DNA of 64,000 nt from contig NZ_CAJQYY010000024.1 in NCBI RefSeq assembly GCF_907164575.1, positions 1-64,000 on the forward strand, in the 5' to 3' direction. The number at the start of each line of letters is the position of its first letter. The stretch's first letter is position 1. Origin of the DNA: Paraburkholderia gardini (GTDB taxonomy: Bacteria > Pseudomonadota > Gammaproteobacteria > Burkholderiales > Burkholderiaceae). The notes below the pieces were generated by a model. It had not been told where the DNA came from. It saw nothing but the letters and a program-made list of their open reading frames with translations, and did no database searches. Both the position numbers and the translations under genes were made by a program. Below are positions 27,133 to 35,168 of the stretch, in pieces.

Positions 27133-27831
27133 ATGACCAATGCCGATCCCCACGAATTACAGAAATTCAGCGATCTCGCCCATCGCTGGTGGGACCCGAA
27201 CGCCGAATTCAAACCGCTGCACGAACTGAATCCAGTCCGGCTCAAATGGATCGACACGCATGCGTCGCTCGCCGGCAAACGCGTGCTGGATATCGGTTGC
27301 GGCGGTGGCATCCTGTCGGAATCGATGGCGGGAATGGGGGCGCACGTCAAGGGCATCGATCTCTCGCGCGAGGCGTTGGGCGTCGCGGATCTTCACAGTC
27401 TTGAAAGCGGTGTAACCGTAGATTACGAAGAAATCGCCGCGGAGGCGCTCGCTGCCCGCGAACCCGGCACTTACGACGTCGTGACCTGCATGGAAATGCT
27501 CGAACACGTGCCCGAGCCGGCAGCCGTGGTAGCCGCGTGCGCGACCCTCGTCAAGCCGGGCGGCAGCGTGTTTTTCTCGACGCTCAATCGCAACGTGAAG
27601 TCGTACCTCTTTGCCGTGATCGGCGCGGAATATATTGCGCGCATGCTCCCGAAGGGCACGCACGACTACGCGCGTTTCATCCGTCCGTCCGAACTCGCGG
27701 GCTTTGTACGTAGCGCGAGCCTCATCACCGACGACATCAAGGGCATTGTGTACAACCCGCTCAGCAAGCACTTCGCGCTCGCCGACGACACGAGCGTGAA
27801 CTACATGCTCGCCAGCCGCCGCCCCGCCTGA
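27133..27831 (+). CDS. ubiG: Ubiquinone biosynthesis O-methyltransferase UbiG
   Basis: A 232-residue SAM-dependent methyltransferase that performs both O-methylations in ubiquinone synthesis. It starts with the FSDLAHRWWDPNAEFKPLH signature; motif I is VLDIGCGGGILSE, and CMEMLEHV and the membrane-associating segment around FAVIGAEYIARMLPKGTHDY are present. It is followed 28 bp later by gph, a conserved pair in Burkholderiales. Confidence 0.96.
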   Translation: MTNADPHELQKFSDLAHRWWDPNAEFKPLHELNPVRLKWIDTHASLAGKRVLDIGCGGGILSESMAGMGAHVKGIDLSREALGVADLHSLESGVTVDYEEIAAEALAAREPGTYDVVTCMEMLEHVPEPAAVVAACATLVKPGGSVFFSTLNRNVKSYLFAVIGAEYIARMLPKGTHDYARFIRPSELAGFVRSASLITDDIKGIVYNPLSKHFALADDTSVNYMLASRRPA

Positions 27832-27859
27832 CCGACCCGAAACCTGCGAACACACCTTC

Positions 27860-28573
27860 ATGAGCGACCCCACGCCTCTGCCCCAGCGCGAAGACGACGA
27901 TGCTGCAACCGGTCTGTGTCAGGCCGTCCTGTTCGACCTTGACGGCACGCTGGCCGATACCGCACCCGACCTCGCCGCGGCGGTCAACAAGATGCGCCAC
28001 GAGCGCGGGCTCGACATGGTGCCGCTCGACGCGTTGCGCCCGCTCGCATCGGCGGGTGCGCGCGGCCTGATTGGCGGCGCCTTCGGCATTGGTCCGGAGG
28101 ACCATGAGTTCGCTTCGATGCGCGAGGAGTTTCTCGCCAACTACGAAGCCGATCTGTGTATCGAGACAACCCTGTTCCAGGGCATCGACGCGGTACTCGA
28201 CGACCTGGACGCACGCGGCATCCGTTGGGGCATCGTGACCAACAAGGCATCGCGCCTGACCGAACCGCTCGTCGCGCAACTGGGTCTCGAGGAGCGCGCG
28301 GTCTGCGTGGTCAGCGGTGATACGACGCCTCACTCGAAGCCCCATCCCGCGCCGCTCCTGCACGCGGCGCAGGAAATGGCGATCCCGCCCGAGCGTGTCG
28401 TCTACGTCGGCGACGATCTGCGCGACGTGCAGGCGGGGTTTGCCGCCGGCATGGTCACGGTGGCCGCCGCGTACGGCTATTGCGGCAACGACCTGCCGCC
28501 CGCGAAATGGCACGCGAGGCACGTCGTCCAGTCGACTGCCGAATTGCAACGCCTGTTGCGCGACATCACCTGA
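27860..28573 (+). CDS. gph: Phosphoglycolate phosphatase (HAD family)
   Basis: A 237-residue HAD-superfamily phosphatase. Motif I is FDLDGTLADT with the nucleophile Asp; motif II is VTNK; the motif III Lys is in SKPHPAP; motif IV is VYVGDDLRD. The position after ubiG fits Gph, or alternatively N-acetylmuramic acid 6-phosphate phosphatase MupP, which is also often encoded next to ubiG. The sequence alone does not separate the two. Confidence 0.88.
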   Translation: MSDPTPLPQREDDDAATGLCQAVLFDLDGTLADTAPDLAAAVNKMRHERGLDMVPLDALRPLASAGARGLIGGAFGIGPEDHEFASMREEFLANYEADLCIETTLFQGIDAVLDDLDARGIRWGIVTNKASRLTEPLVAQLGLEERAVCVVSGDTTPHSKPHPAPLLHAAQEMAIPPERVVYVGDDLRDVQAGFAAGMVTVAAAYGYCGNDLPPAKWHARHVVQSTAELQRLLRDIT

Positions 28574-28687
28574 TATCGAACAGGTCGCCGTGGTCGGAGA
28601 CAGGACCGCGTTTGGGTTTGCGGTGGCAAATCCCCCTGTGGCGCGGAGGCATCAAGCGGGGATCCCGGCCTGGATTGCAGAGAAGCC

Positions 28688-28716
28688 GTGACGCAGGAGT
28701 CGCCGTATTGTAAGAT
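28688..28716 (+). promoter_or_regulatory. Putative ssrA promoter
   Basis: A -35-like GTGACG (28688-28693) and a -10-like TAAGAT (28711-28716) have a 17-bp spacer. The predicted transcription start near 28723 coincides with the first base of the 20-bp palindrome. Confidence 0.45.
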
Positions 28717-28722
28717 GGGGAT

Positions 28723-28742
28723 TGACCTGCATATGCAGGTCA
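28723..28742. repeat. Perfect 20-bp palindrome just upstream of tmRNA
   Basis: TGACCTGCATATGCAGGTCA is fully self-complementary and ends 9 bp before the mature 5' end of tmRNA. It could fold in the pre-tmRNA leader or bind a dimeric regulator. Confidence 0.9.
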
Positions 28743-28751
28743 TCCGACCGC

Positions 28752-29121
28752 GGGGGCGACCTGGTTTCGACAGGGGTTGCGAAGCGGCCAGGGCATACCG
28801 AGGCCCCGTAACCTCGTAAATCAGCGGGAAAAACGTAACTGCAAACGACGAAACGTTCGCACTGGCAGCCTAAGGGCCGCCGTCCTCTGCCTGGCTCACT
28901 GACGGGTTAGAGTCGCAAGACCGGTAGCAATACCGACAGAGGTCATATACGTCAGTTAAGCCTTGTCGGCGTCACGACGCCAAGGTCGAAAATCCAGTGA
29001 ATCGCTGTACCGAAGCGTGTTCGTCCGCGTCGGTCCGGTTAAATCAAAAGATAGAACTAAGTATGTAGAACTGGTCGTAGAGTGCTTCTGGACGCGGGTT
29101 CGATTCCCGCCGCCTCCACCA
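28752..29121 (+). ncRNA. ssrA: Transfer-messenger RNA (tmRNA)
   Basis: A one-piece tmRNA. The 5' end GGGGGCG pairs with CGCCTCC before the encoded CCA (29119-29121); the T arm GGGTTCGATTCCC is at the 3' end. The tag reading frame at 28841-28873 encodes ANDETFALAA and then TAA, with the resume codon GCA, close to the E. coli tag ANDENYALAA. tmRNA with SmpB rescues stalled ribosomes. A terminator follows 50 bp downstream. Confidence 0.98.
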
Positions 29122-29171
29122 GAAAACACCCGGTAACAAGCAGCAACAGTCAGTATCAGCAGATCAACAAG

Positions 29172-29210
29172 AGCCCCACCCAGTTCGCGCTGCGTGGGGC
29201 TTTCTGTTAC
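29172..29210 (+). terminator. Terminator of ssrA
   Basis: The stem AGCCCCAC (29172-29179) with GTGGGGCT (29194-29201) is followed by TTCTGTT. It lies between ssrA and the convergent TolC-family gene. Confidence 0.75.
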
Positions 29211-29230
29211 GCGCTCTCAAACGCGATGCA

Positions 29231-30610
29231 TCAGTGAGAAGACGCTGGGAACTCCGCTCGTGCCGGTGCAACCTGAGGCGCGCGCAGTGGCTGCCGCGGC
29301 GCGCCATTCGCCGCGGAGACCAGCAACGTATTGACGCTCGCCACTTCGTCAAACGTGAGGGCGGCCGTCGCGGCCTTCAGTTGCAGGAGCGCCATGATCG
29401 TCTCGTATCGTGCGCGGATCAGGTCACGCCGGTTTGCGTAGAACGTGTCGGCGGCACGCAGCACGTCGGTGCTGTCGCGACTGCCCACCTTGTAGCCAAT
29501 CTGCGTCGCGGCAAACGCAGCGCTCGATGTCCTCGCAAGACGCGCCAGCGCGTCGACGCGCGCGGCGCCCGAGCGAAGGCGCATCCAGTTTTCACGCGCG
29601 CTCGCGCCAGCCTGGCGGATCGCCGAGGTCAGGTCGTCCTGCGCCTTGTCCTCCAGCGCGACCGTCTCGTCGACGCGTGCCTCCGTTTCGCCGCCCTCGA
29701 AAAACGGAATGCTCACTGACAGCATCGCCGTCGTGGTGGTCGTCGGGCGTGCGTAACCGGAACCGGCGCCTGCCGGCGTATGGCTCGCCGTGAGGTTGAC
29801 CGTCGGCAGATGCGCGGCGCGGGCCTTTTCGACCTCGAGTTTCGCGATGCGCCAGTCGATCTGTTTCAACTGCACCTGATAGTCGTGAGCCTGCGCCTGG
29901 TTTGCCCACGCGTCGATGTCGTCCGGTTCGACGCGCGGCATCGTGACCGGATCGGCCAGCCGTGACAGCGAGGTGAAGGGCTGGCCGGTCGCCTGCTCCA
30001 GCGCGAGCCGGCTCAGCTGCAACGCGTTGCCCGCGTCCTGCTGCTGCAGATGCGCCTGCAGCACACCCGACTCGGCTTCGCGTAAATCGATCACCGTCGC
30101 TTCGCCGGCTAGCTGCCTGCGGCGCAGCTGGGTCAGATGTGTATCGAGCGCGGCGGCATAGTCGTTTGCCCGCGCGAGTTCATCCTCGGCGGCGAGTTCG
30201 TCGAAGTACGCGCGCGCGGCCTTCAGGATCGACGCCTGCTGCGCCTGCGCGACCTCGGTGGCGCCGCGTGCCTCGATGAAGTCCGCCTGCCGGTAAGTCG
30301 TCCAGCGGCTCCAGTCGAACACCGGTTGCGTCAGGCTCACCGTCCAGCCGTTCTGCCAGTACGTGGTGGTCGGGAAGTCTTCGGTGGCGATACGGTTATA
30401 CGCACGGCCCCAGCCGCCTTCCACGCGCGGCAGCAACTGAGCGCGCGCCTTCGGTATCGCCTGATGCGCGGCGCGTGCGCCCGCGCGCGTCGCCGCGAGC
30501 TCCGCATCGTGATCGGTGGTCTGCTCGACGACGGTCAGCAGATCGGCCGCCCGTACGCACTGAACACCCGCGACGATCGCCAGCGCGACCAGCACCATGC
30601 GCTTATTCAT
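29231..30610 (-). CDS. TolC-family outer membrane channel of the peptide export operon
   Basis: A 459-residue outer membrane efflux protein. It has a signal peptide (to VRAAD, about residue 22), two OEP repeats rich in Ala, Gln and Arg heptads, and segments such as LTQPVFDWSRW and SVSIPFFEGGET that are typical of the beta-barrel strands in this family. The start ATG 30610 overlaps the stop of the ABC exporter by 8 bp, so it is translationally coupled to it. It would complete the envelope-spanning channel with the HlyD-type adaptor and the C39 ABC exporter encoded upstream. Last gene of the operon, converging on ssrA. Confidence 0.92.
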   Translation of the reverse strand: MNKRMVLVALAIVAGVQCVRAADLLTVVEQTTDHDAELAATRAGARAAHQAIPKARAQLLPRVEGGWGRAYNRIATEDFPTTTYWQNGWTVSLTQPVFDWSRWTTYRQADFIEARGATEVAQAQQASILKAARAYFDELAAEDELARANDYAAALDTHLTQLRRRQLAGEATVIDLREAESGVLQAHLQQQDAGNALQLSRLALEQATGQPFTSLSRLADPVTMPRVEPDDIDAWANQAQAHDYQVQLKQIDWRIAKLEVEKARAAHLPTVNLTASHTPAGAGSGYARPTTTTTAMLSVSIPFFEGGETEARVDETVALEDKAQDDLTSAIRQAGASARENWMRLRSGAARVDALARLARTSSAAFAATQIGYKVGSRDSTDVLRAADTFYANRRDLIRARYETIMALLQLKAATAALTFDEVASVNTLLVSAANGAPRQPLRAPQVAPARAEFPASSH

Positions 30611-32720
30611 GAGGGGCCACCTCGCTACGAGCATCACAACAGTCGAGATCGCGCACGAGCACGCCGTCGACCAGCCGGTAGCGCACATCGAATGCCGATG
30701 CGAGCGACATGTCGTGTGTGATCACCACGATCGTGCGATCGAGACGCTGCAACAACGCGACGATATGCTGGACCGACACGGGATCGAGATTCGACGTCGG
30801 TTCGTCGAGCAGCAGCAGTTCGCGCGGCTGGTAAAGCGCGCGCGCCAGCAGCAGGCGCTGCCGCTGGCCGGCGGAAATATTCGCGATCGTGTCGCTGATC
30901 ACCGTACGCGTGCGCATCGGCAGACGCATCACGTCGGCAAGCAGACCGACGTCATCGAGCAGCGCGTGAATGCGTGCTTCGTCCGCGTTGCCCGCGAAGA
31001 GCGAAATGTTTTCGGCAATCGAGCCATGCAGGATCAGGTCGCCCTGACGCATATGCACAGCGTGTCGCCGGATTTCGTCGACGGTCAGATTCGGCCACGC
31101 GATGCCATTCAGCGTGATCTGCCCTTCCTGCAACGGTTCGGCGGCGGCGAGCAGCTTGAAGAGCGTCGACTTGCCGCTGCCGGATGAGCCGATGATCACG
31201 ATCTTGTCGCCCTTGTTGATCGTGAGATTCGCGCCCTTCAGCACCGGCTGGTCCGAAACGCCGTAGCGAAACGTCACGTCGCGCACGTCGATCTGCCCGA
31301 ACGTGCGGACCTCGACAGTTCGATGGACGTCGCTGGCGGGCGTATACCGCTCGCCTTCGCAGTCGACGATGTCGCCCACGCGCGCAACCGGCACGCTCAA
31401 CATGAAATACTCGAACAGCGCATTGATCGACGCAGCCAGTCGCTCCGACAGCAACGACTTGTAGATCAGGAACGAATAGAACACGCCGACCGAGATCGCG
31501 CCGCCCAGCATCAGCCGCGCCGCGAACCAGGTGATCGCGATCATGTCGGCGTAGTTCACCAGTTTGAGAATGGCGTCGCGCGCGCTCGCAAGACGGCCGC
31601 CATGAACGAGCGCGGCGACATACGCGCGGTACTTCGCCATGAACATCGCGGTGCGCCGCGTTTCGCCCTGCGACAGCTTGATAAGCGACGCGGCACGGAT
31701 CGTCTCGATCAACGTATCGTCGCAGCGCGCGGATTCTTCGAGTACGAGCGCGTGCGTGTCGCGCATGCCCGCGAAGAGCGCGTACGAAACCATCACATAG
31801 AACGCAAAAATCACCAGGGCAATGGCCGTCAGTTGCGGGCTTTGCACGAGCATCAACGCGAGTGCCAGCACGCCGACGACCAGATTGATGCCAAGCGAAA
31901 TCAGGGTGCGCGTGGCGAAGATACTGATTTCATCCTGCGCCTTGACCCGCGCGAACAGATCGCCCACGTGACGTTTTTCGAAGTACGACACCGGATTGCG
32001 CAGCAGATGCGCGAGTATTCCCTCGGTCATGTTCATCTGCACGAAACCGTGCAGCAGCTCGACAAGGTACGTCTGCACGAAATGACTCAGTGCGCCCGTG
32101 ACGAAAATCGCGCTGAACGTCACGATCAGGATGTTGAGCAGGTTCAGGTTATCGGCGGCGACAACATCGTCGAGCACGAGATTGCCGAGATACGGCATTG
32201 CGAGAATCGCGAACTGGCTGCCGAGCGCGACGAACATCACCTTCGCGATCTGCGCCTTGAGTTGCGGATTGAGCGCGCGCACCCGGGCAAGCGCCGCGGG
32301 CACGTGCGAGCGGCTGCGCACGCGGGGCATCGATGGCGTCGGTGCGCATTCGAGCAGATAACCGGACACGCTCGCGATGAACGTTTCCATCGATATGCGT
32401 CGCCGGCCGCTTGCCGGATCGATCACCTGCACATAGCCGCGTCCGCACTTCTCGAAAACGACGAAATGCGCGCCGCCAAAGTGGAGGATCGAGCCGCGCT
32501 TGACGGTGGGCAGATCGGACGTGCCGAAGCGGTACGCCTGCACGGCAAGGCCAAATTCGACAGCGACGTCGTACAGGTCCATCAGCGAAAGACCATTGGA
32601 CGAGATTGGGCTGAACGCCTGAAGCTCGCGCACTTCCGTCGCGCGGCCAAAGTGCGACAGCACCATCGCGAGACAGGCGTAGCCGCATTCGGCCACTTCG
32701 TTTTGATAGATCGCGCGCAC
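30603..32720 (-). CDS. Peptidase-containing ABC exporter (C39 bacteriocin/microcin type)
   Basis: A 705-residue inner-membrane exporter that cleaves double-glycine leaders and exports the released peptide. Residues 1-130 form a C39 peptidase: oxyanion Gln6, nucleophile Cys12 (QNEVAECGYACL), His85 (GGAHFVVF) and Asp101 (VIDPASG) are all present, so it should be active. A six-helix membrane domain follows, then the ATPase: Walker A GSSGSGKST (from 511), signature ISAGQRQR (about 615; Ala replaces the usual first Gly), Walker B LLLLDEP and the H-loop THD. I chose GTG 32720, with GAGGGG 7 bp upstream and 2 bp after the adaptor stop. Closest functional type: CvaB. Confidence 0.94.
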   Translation of the reverse strand: MRAIYQNEVAECGYACLAMVLSHFGRATEVRELQAFSPISSNGLSLMDLYDVAVEFGLAVQAYRFGTSDLPTVKRGSILHFGGAHFVVFEKCGRGYVQVIDPASGRRRISMETFIASVSGYLLECAPTPSMPRVRSRSHVPAALARVRALNPQLKAQIAKVMFVALGSQFAILAMPYLGNLVLDDVVAADNLNLLNILIVTFSAIFVTGALSHFVQTYLVELLHGFVQMNMTEGILAHLLRNPVSYFEKRHVGDLFARVKAQDEISIFATRTLISLGINLVVGVLALALMLVQSPQLTAIALVIFAFYVMVSYALFAGMRDTHALVLEESARCDDTLIETIRAASLIKLSQGETRRTAMFMAKYRAYVAALVHGGRLASARDAILKLVNYADMIAITWFAARLMLGGAISVGVFYSFLIYKSLLSERLAASINALFEYFMLSVPVARVGDIVDCEGERYTPASDVHRTVEVRTFGQIDVRDVTFRYGVSDQPVLKGANLTINKGDKIVIIGSSGSGKSTLFKLLAAAEPLQEGQITLNGIAWPNLTVDEIRRHAVHMRQGDLILHGSIAENISLFAGNADEARIHALLDDVGLLADVMRLPMRTRTVISDTIANISAGQRQRLLLARALYQPRELLLLDEPTSNLDPVSVQHIVALLQRLDRTIVVITHDMSLASAFDVRYRLVDGVLVRDLDCCDARSEVAPHE

Positions 32721-32722
32721 GG

Positions 32723-33919
32723 TTATCCCCTCAGCATGCGGAAGAACGGCGCCAGCACCCATTCGGCAATCGTCCGGCGTTCGATCACGATGCTCGCGGT
32801 CGCCGACATGCCGGGCAGGATCTCGAAGTGCTGCCGCTCGAAGTCGAAGGTGTGGCCACGCAACGTGGCCCACGCCATGTAATCGCCTTCCGGCGCGCGC
32901 GGCTCGGACGCGCCCGAAGGCGGCGACATCGGCGAGCGCACCGTCGTGCGCGAAATCGAATCGATGCGCGCCTCGTAGCTGCCGAATTTCGCGTACGGAA
33001 ACGCGTCGAACTTGAGCCGCACGGTCTGCCCTTCGCGCACAAAGCCGCGACGGCGCGAAGGAATGCGCAGCGCGGCGCGCAACGCGCCGCCCTCGCCGGT
33101 CACGATGACGAGCGCTACATCGGATGCGGCAAGCGTTCGCCCCGCCACCAGCCCCGAAAACGACACCGTGCCTGCGCGCGGCGCGGAGATCGTCATGTTT
33201 TGCCGGTTCTGCTCGAACCGCATGCGAAGGTCCTGAAGATCGCGCGCATGCCGCGCGTCGAGTTCCTTCAGCTGGGCGTCGATCCCGGCCTGCGCGCTTC
33301 TTGCCGTGCCGAGTTCCGCCACGAGTTGCTGCCGCCGCGCGGTGCTCTGCGCGACCACGACTTTCGCCTGATGCGTGTCGGCCTTCGCCTGTTCGATGCG
33401 GTCGGCGGTGACGTACTCGGACACCGACTCGAGCCGCGACAGCTTGTGCGCCGATTCATCGACGAGTTGCCGGTTCTGGGCCAGTTGCTCGTCGAGCGAC
33501 GACATCTCCGCGCGCCGGCTGGCTTCGGTCAGTTGCGACGTCTCGCGTTGCACAGACAGTTCCGCCTTGCGCTGGCGATACTGCGCTTCGGTCGAAGCGA
33601 TCTGTTCGTCACGCATGTGTTCGTCGAACATGGGACGCGGACGGCCATCGCTGGCGAGCGACAGATCCCGCTCGAGCCTGAAGAGCGGCGCACCCAGCGC
33701 GACGCGTTCGGCCTGATGCACGTAGATATCCGCGACGAGGCCTTCGAGGCCCTGAATCTTGATTTCCGACGGCGACACGATCTCCGCGCGCACGTCCTGT
33801 TTCAGTTCGACTTCGTGGAAAAACGCGAACGCCGTCGCGACGGTCACGAGCGCCGACGTCGCATAGGCGATCCAGCGCCATGAGACGTCCTTGAATTGAG
33901 GGAGATCGATGGGTTCCAT
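32723..33919 (-). CDS. HlyD-family periplasmic adaptor (CvaA-like)
   Basis: A 398-residue membrane-fusion protein. After a short cytoplasmic N-terminus comes one transmembrane helix (WIAYATSALVTVATAFAFF, about residues 16-34), a lipoyl-like half motif (GLVADIYVHQAERVALGAPLFRL), a long coiled coil rich in Gln, Glu and Arg (about 95-220), a second half motif (ISAPRAGTVSFSGLVAGRTL) and a beta-barrel region. It bridges the C39 ABC exporter (2 bp downstream) and the TolC-type channel. Start ATG 33919 with a modest AGG upstream. A 103-bp gap separates it from the acyltransferase gene before it. Confidence 0.93.
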   Translation of the reverse strand: MEPIDLPQFKDVSWRWIAYATSALVTVATAFAFFHEVELKQDVRAEIVSPSEIKIQGLEGLVADIYVHQAERVALGAPLFRLERDLSLASDGRPRPMFDEHMRDEQIASTEAQYRQRKAELSVQRETSQLTEASRRAEMSSLDEQLAQNRQLVDESAHKLSRLESVSEYVTADRIEQAKADTHQAKVVVAQSTARRQQLVAELGTARSAQAGIDAQLKELDARHARDLQDLRMRFEQNRQNMTISAPRAGTVSFSGLVAGRTLAASDVALVIVTGEGGALRAALRIPSRRRGFVREGQTVRLKFDAFPYAKFGSYEARIDSISRTTVRSPMSPPSGASEPRAPEGDYMAWATLRGHTFDFERQHFEILPGMSATASIVIERRTIAEWVLAPFFRMLRG

Positions 33920-34022
33920 AACCTGTTGTGCGGAATGCCGGCTTCTGACCGGCGTGGACGCCTTGCCTGAATTCACGCGCGCGGCATGCCGCGCCTGGCA
34001 GGACAGCGCAAGCGCAGCGCGC

Positions 34023-34988
34023 CTAACGCGTTGGCGCGAAGGCGTACATCGACGGATTGACCGCGACGAGCGAGTGAAGAAAGTTATCGATGAGCGCGGT
34101 CTCGATGTAGCCGGCAAGCTGCTGCGGCGCGCCCTCGCCGGCCAGCGTCAGCGGCTCGAACAGTTCGGCGCTGAAGCGTCCCGCGTCGAAGCGCAGATAG
34201 AACGGCAGCAAGGTTGCGTCGAACTGTGTACCGAGGCGAAACACGCCGTTATGAATCCGCGCGGGACGCCCGAACATCGAAACACCCACGGTTTCCATCG
34301 GATAGCGGTGCAACGCGAACGGCGGCACGTCGGCGAACAGCACCGCGACGCCCGTGCGCCTCAACGCCCGCGCAACGCGCAGGCCGAGCCCGTTGCGATC
34401 GCCATCGCCGTAGGTGTAGAGCACATCCACGCCAGGAATCAGGGCGTCGTCATCGCCATACATGTCCCGTGGCACAGCCGAGACGACAGCAATCGTTTCG
34501 AGACCCAGCGCGACGCGCAATGCGTCGACCACGTAGATGTTCGCGTACTGGGACACATAGTGAAACGGCGACACGATGACCGGACGTTTCGGATCGATGG
34601 CCTTCAGACGCCGGATCTCACTCGCGAGCCGGGCAGCGACCGCGTGAAGTTCAGGCCACACTTCAACGCCACGCGACAGCCTGCCGTAATAGATACGCTG
34701 ATCGATCAGACGCTCGCGCGTGCTGCTCGCGGCGACACGCCGTCTGTCGAACGGCGCGGACCCGAGTACATCGCGGCCAATCTCACAACGCATTTCGCCA
34801 TGACAACGCGCACGCGCGTCGGCAAAACCGCGTATGCGTGAACCGGCGAGCGCGAGTGGTTCGATTGCCGCAGCCGGAAGCCGCGCCACCAGTGCGCCTC
34901 GCAGGTAAAGCGGCCAGCGCCTGATGCTGTTGCGCAACGCAACCCGCAATCTGGCGACCGCGCTTTGCGACCAGATGTGCATCAACAT
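34023..34988 (-). CDS. LpxL/HtrB-like acyltransferase fold protein in the peptide export operon
   Basis: A 321-residue protein resembling the LPLAT/lipid A acyltransferase family. The segment VIVSPFHYVSQY (His143) sits where the HX4D active site should be, but the acidic residue is replaced by Tyr148. The later signature FGRPARIHNGVFRLGTQFDATLLPFYLRF-type block (in parts: FGRPA, GVFRLG, LLPFYLRF, residues about 239-267) matches the family. No convincing transmembrane helix. It lies between the precursor peptide and the adaptor genes. It could acylate the peptide or a lipid partner, or have lost catalysis. ATG 34988 (MLMHIW) has no clear ribosome site; 34982 is an alternative. Confidence 0.72.
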   Translation of the reverse strand: MLMHIWSQSAVARLRVALRNSIRRWPLYLRGALVARLPAAAIEPLALAGSRIRGFADARARCHGEMRCEIGRDVLGSAPFDRRRVAASSTRERLIDQRIYYGRLSRGVEVWPELHAVAARLASEIRRLKAIDPKRPVIVSPFHYVSQYANIYVVDALRVALGLETIAVVSAVPRDMYGDDDALIPGVDVLYTYGDGDRNGLGLRVARALRRTGVAVLFADVPPFALHRYPMETVGVSMFGRPARIHNGVFRLGTQFDATLLPFYLRFDAGRFSAELFEPLTLAGEGAPQQLAGYIETALIDNFLHSLVAVNPSMYAFAPTR

Positions 34989-35008
34989 GGGAATGGCGTC
35001 AACATGAA

Positions 35009-35030
35009 GACGGCCCCTCGGGGGGCCGTC
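35009..35030 (-). terminator. Strong hairpin between the precursor peptide gene and the rest of the operon
   Basis: The arms GACGGCCCC (35009-35017) and GGGGCCGTC (35022-35030) form a 9-bp GC-rich stem with a 4-base loop, 18 bp past the peptide stop. On the minus strand it is followed by TTCATGTTG, a poor T-run, so it is more likely a partial terminator or RNA-stabilising element. Such hairpins often raise the ratio of precursor to exporter transcripts. Confidence 0.6.
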
Positions 35031-35048
35031 CTGTCAGCTACGCGAAGC

Positions 35049-35168
35049 TCAGGCTACCGGCTTCGACGGCGTGGGTTTGCTCGCCGCCTTTGCCGGAGCG
35101 GAGCAGCACTTGCAGCAACCGCCTGCGACAGCTGCCCTGGCCAGTTCGGTGCGTTCGATCTTTTGCAT
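35049..35168 (-). CDS. Double-glycine leader peptide precursor with CCKCC core
   Basis: A 39-residue open frame. ATG 35168 is preceded by GAGGT with a 7-bp spacer, an excellent ribosome site. The leader is MQKIERTELARAAVAGG, ending in Gly-Gly with Val at -4, as C39 peptidases require. Cleavage would release a 22-residue peptide that begins with CCKCC and continues with a Ser/Ala/Pro/Lys-rich tail ending in PVA. It is the first gene of a minus-strand operon with acyltransferase-like, HlyD, C39-ABC and TolC genes. The mature peptide is basic, with four Cys within its first five residues, so disulfide or metal binding is plausible. No homologue is recognised by eye; function (microcin, signal or metallophore) is open. 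Confidence 0.85.
   Translation of the reverse strand: MQKIERTELARAAVAGGCCKCCSAPAKAASKPTPSKPVA

Noticed and set aside
29164..29352. Short minus-strand frame overlapping the TolC gene end and the ssrA terminator
   Set aside because: It is in a different frame from the TolC gene and has Arg-rich, domain-free content.
35049..35168. Methanobactin or lanthipeptide interpretation of the CCKCC peptide
   Set aside because: No MbnB/MbnC, LanB/C/M, radical-SAM or YcaO genes are nearby; only export genes and an acyltransferase-like gene are present.
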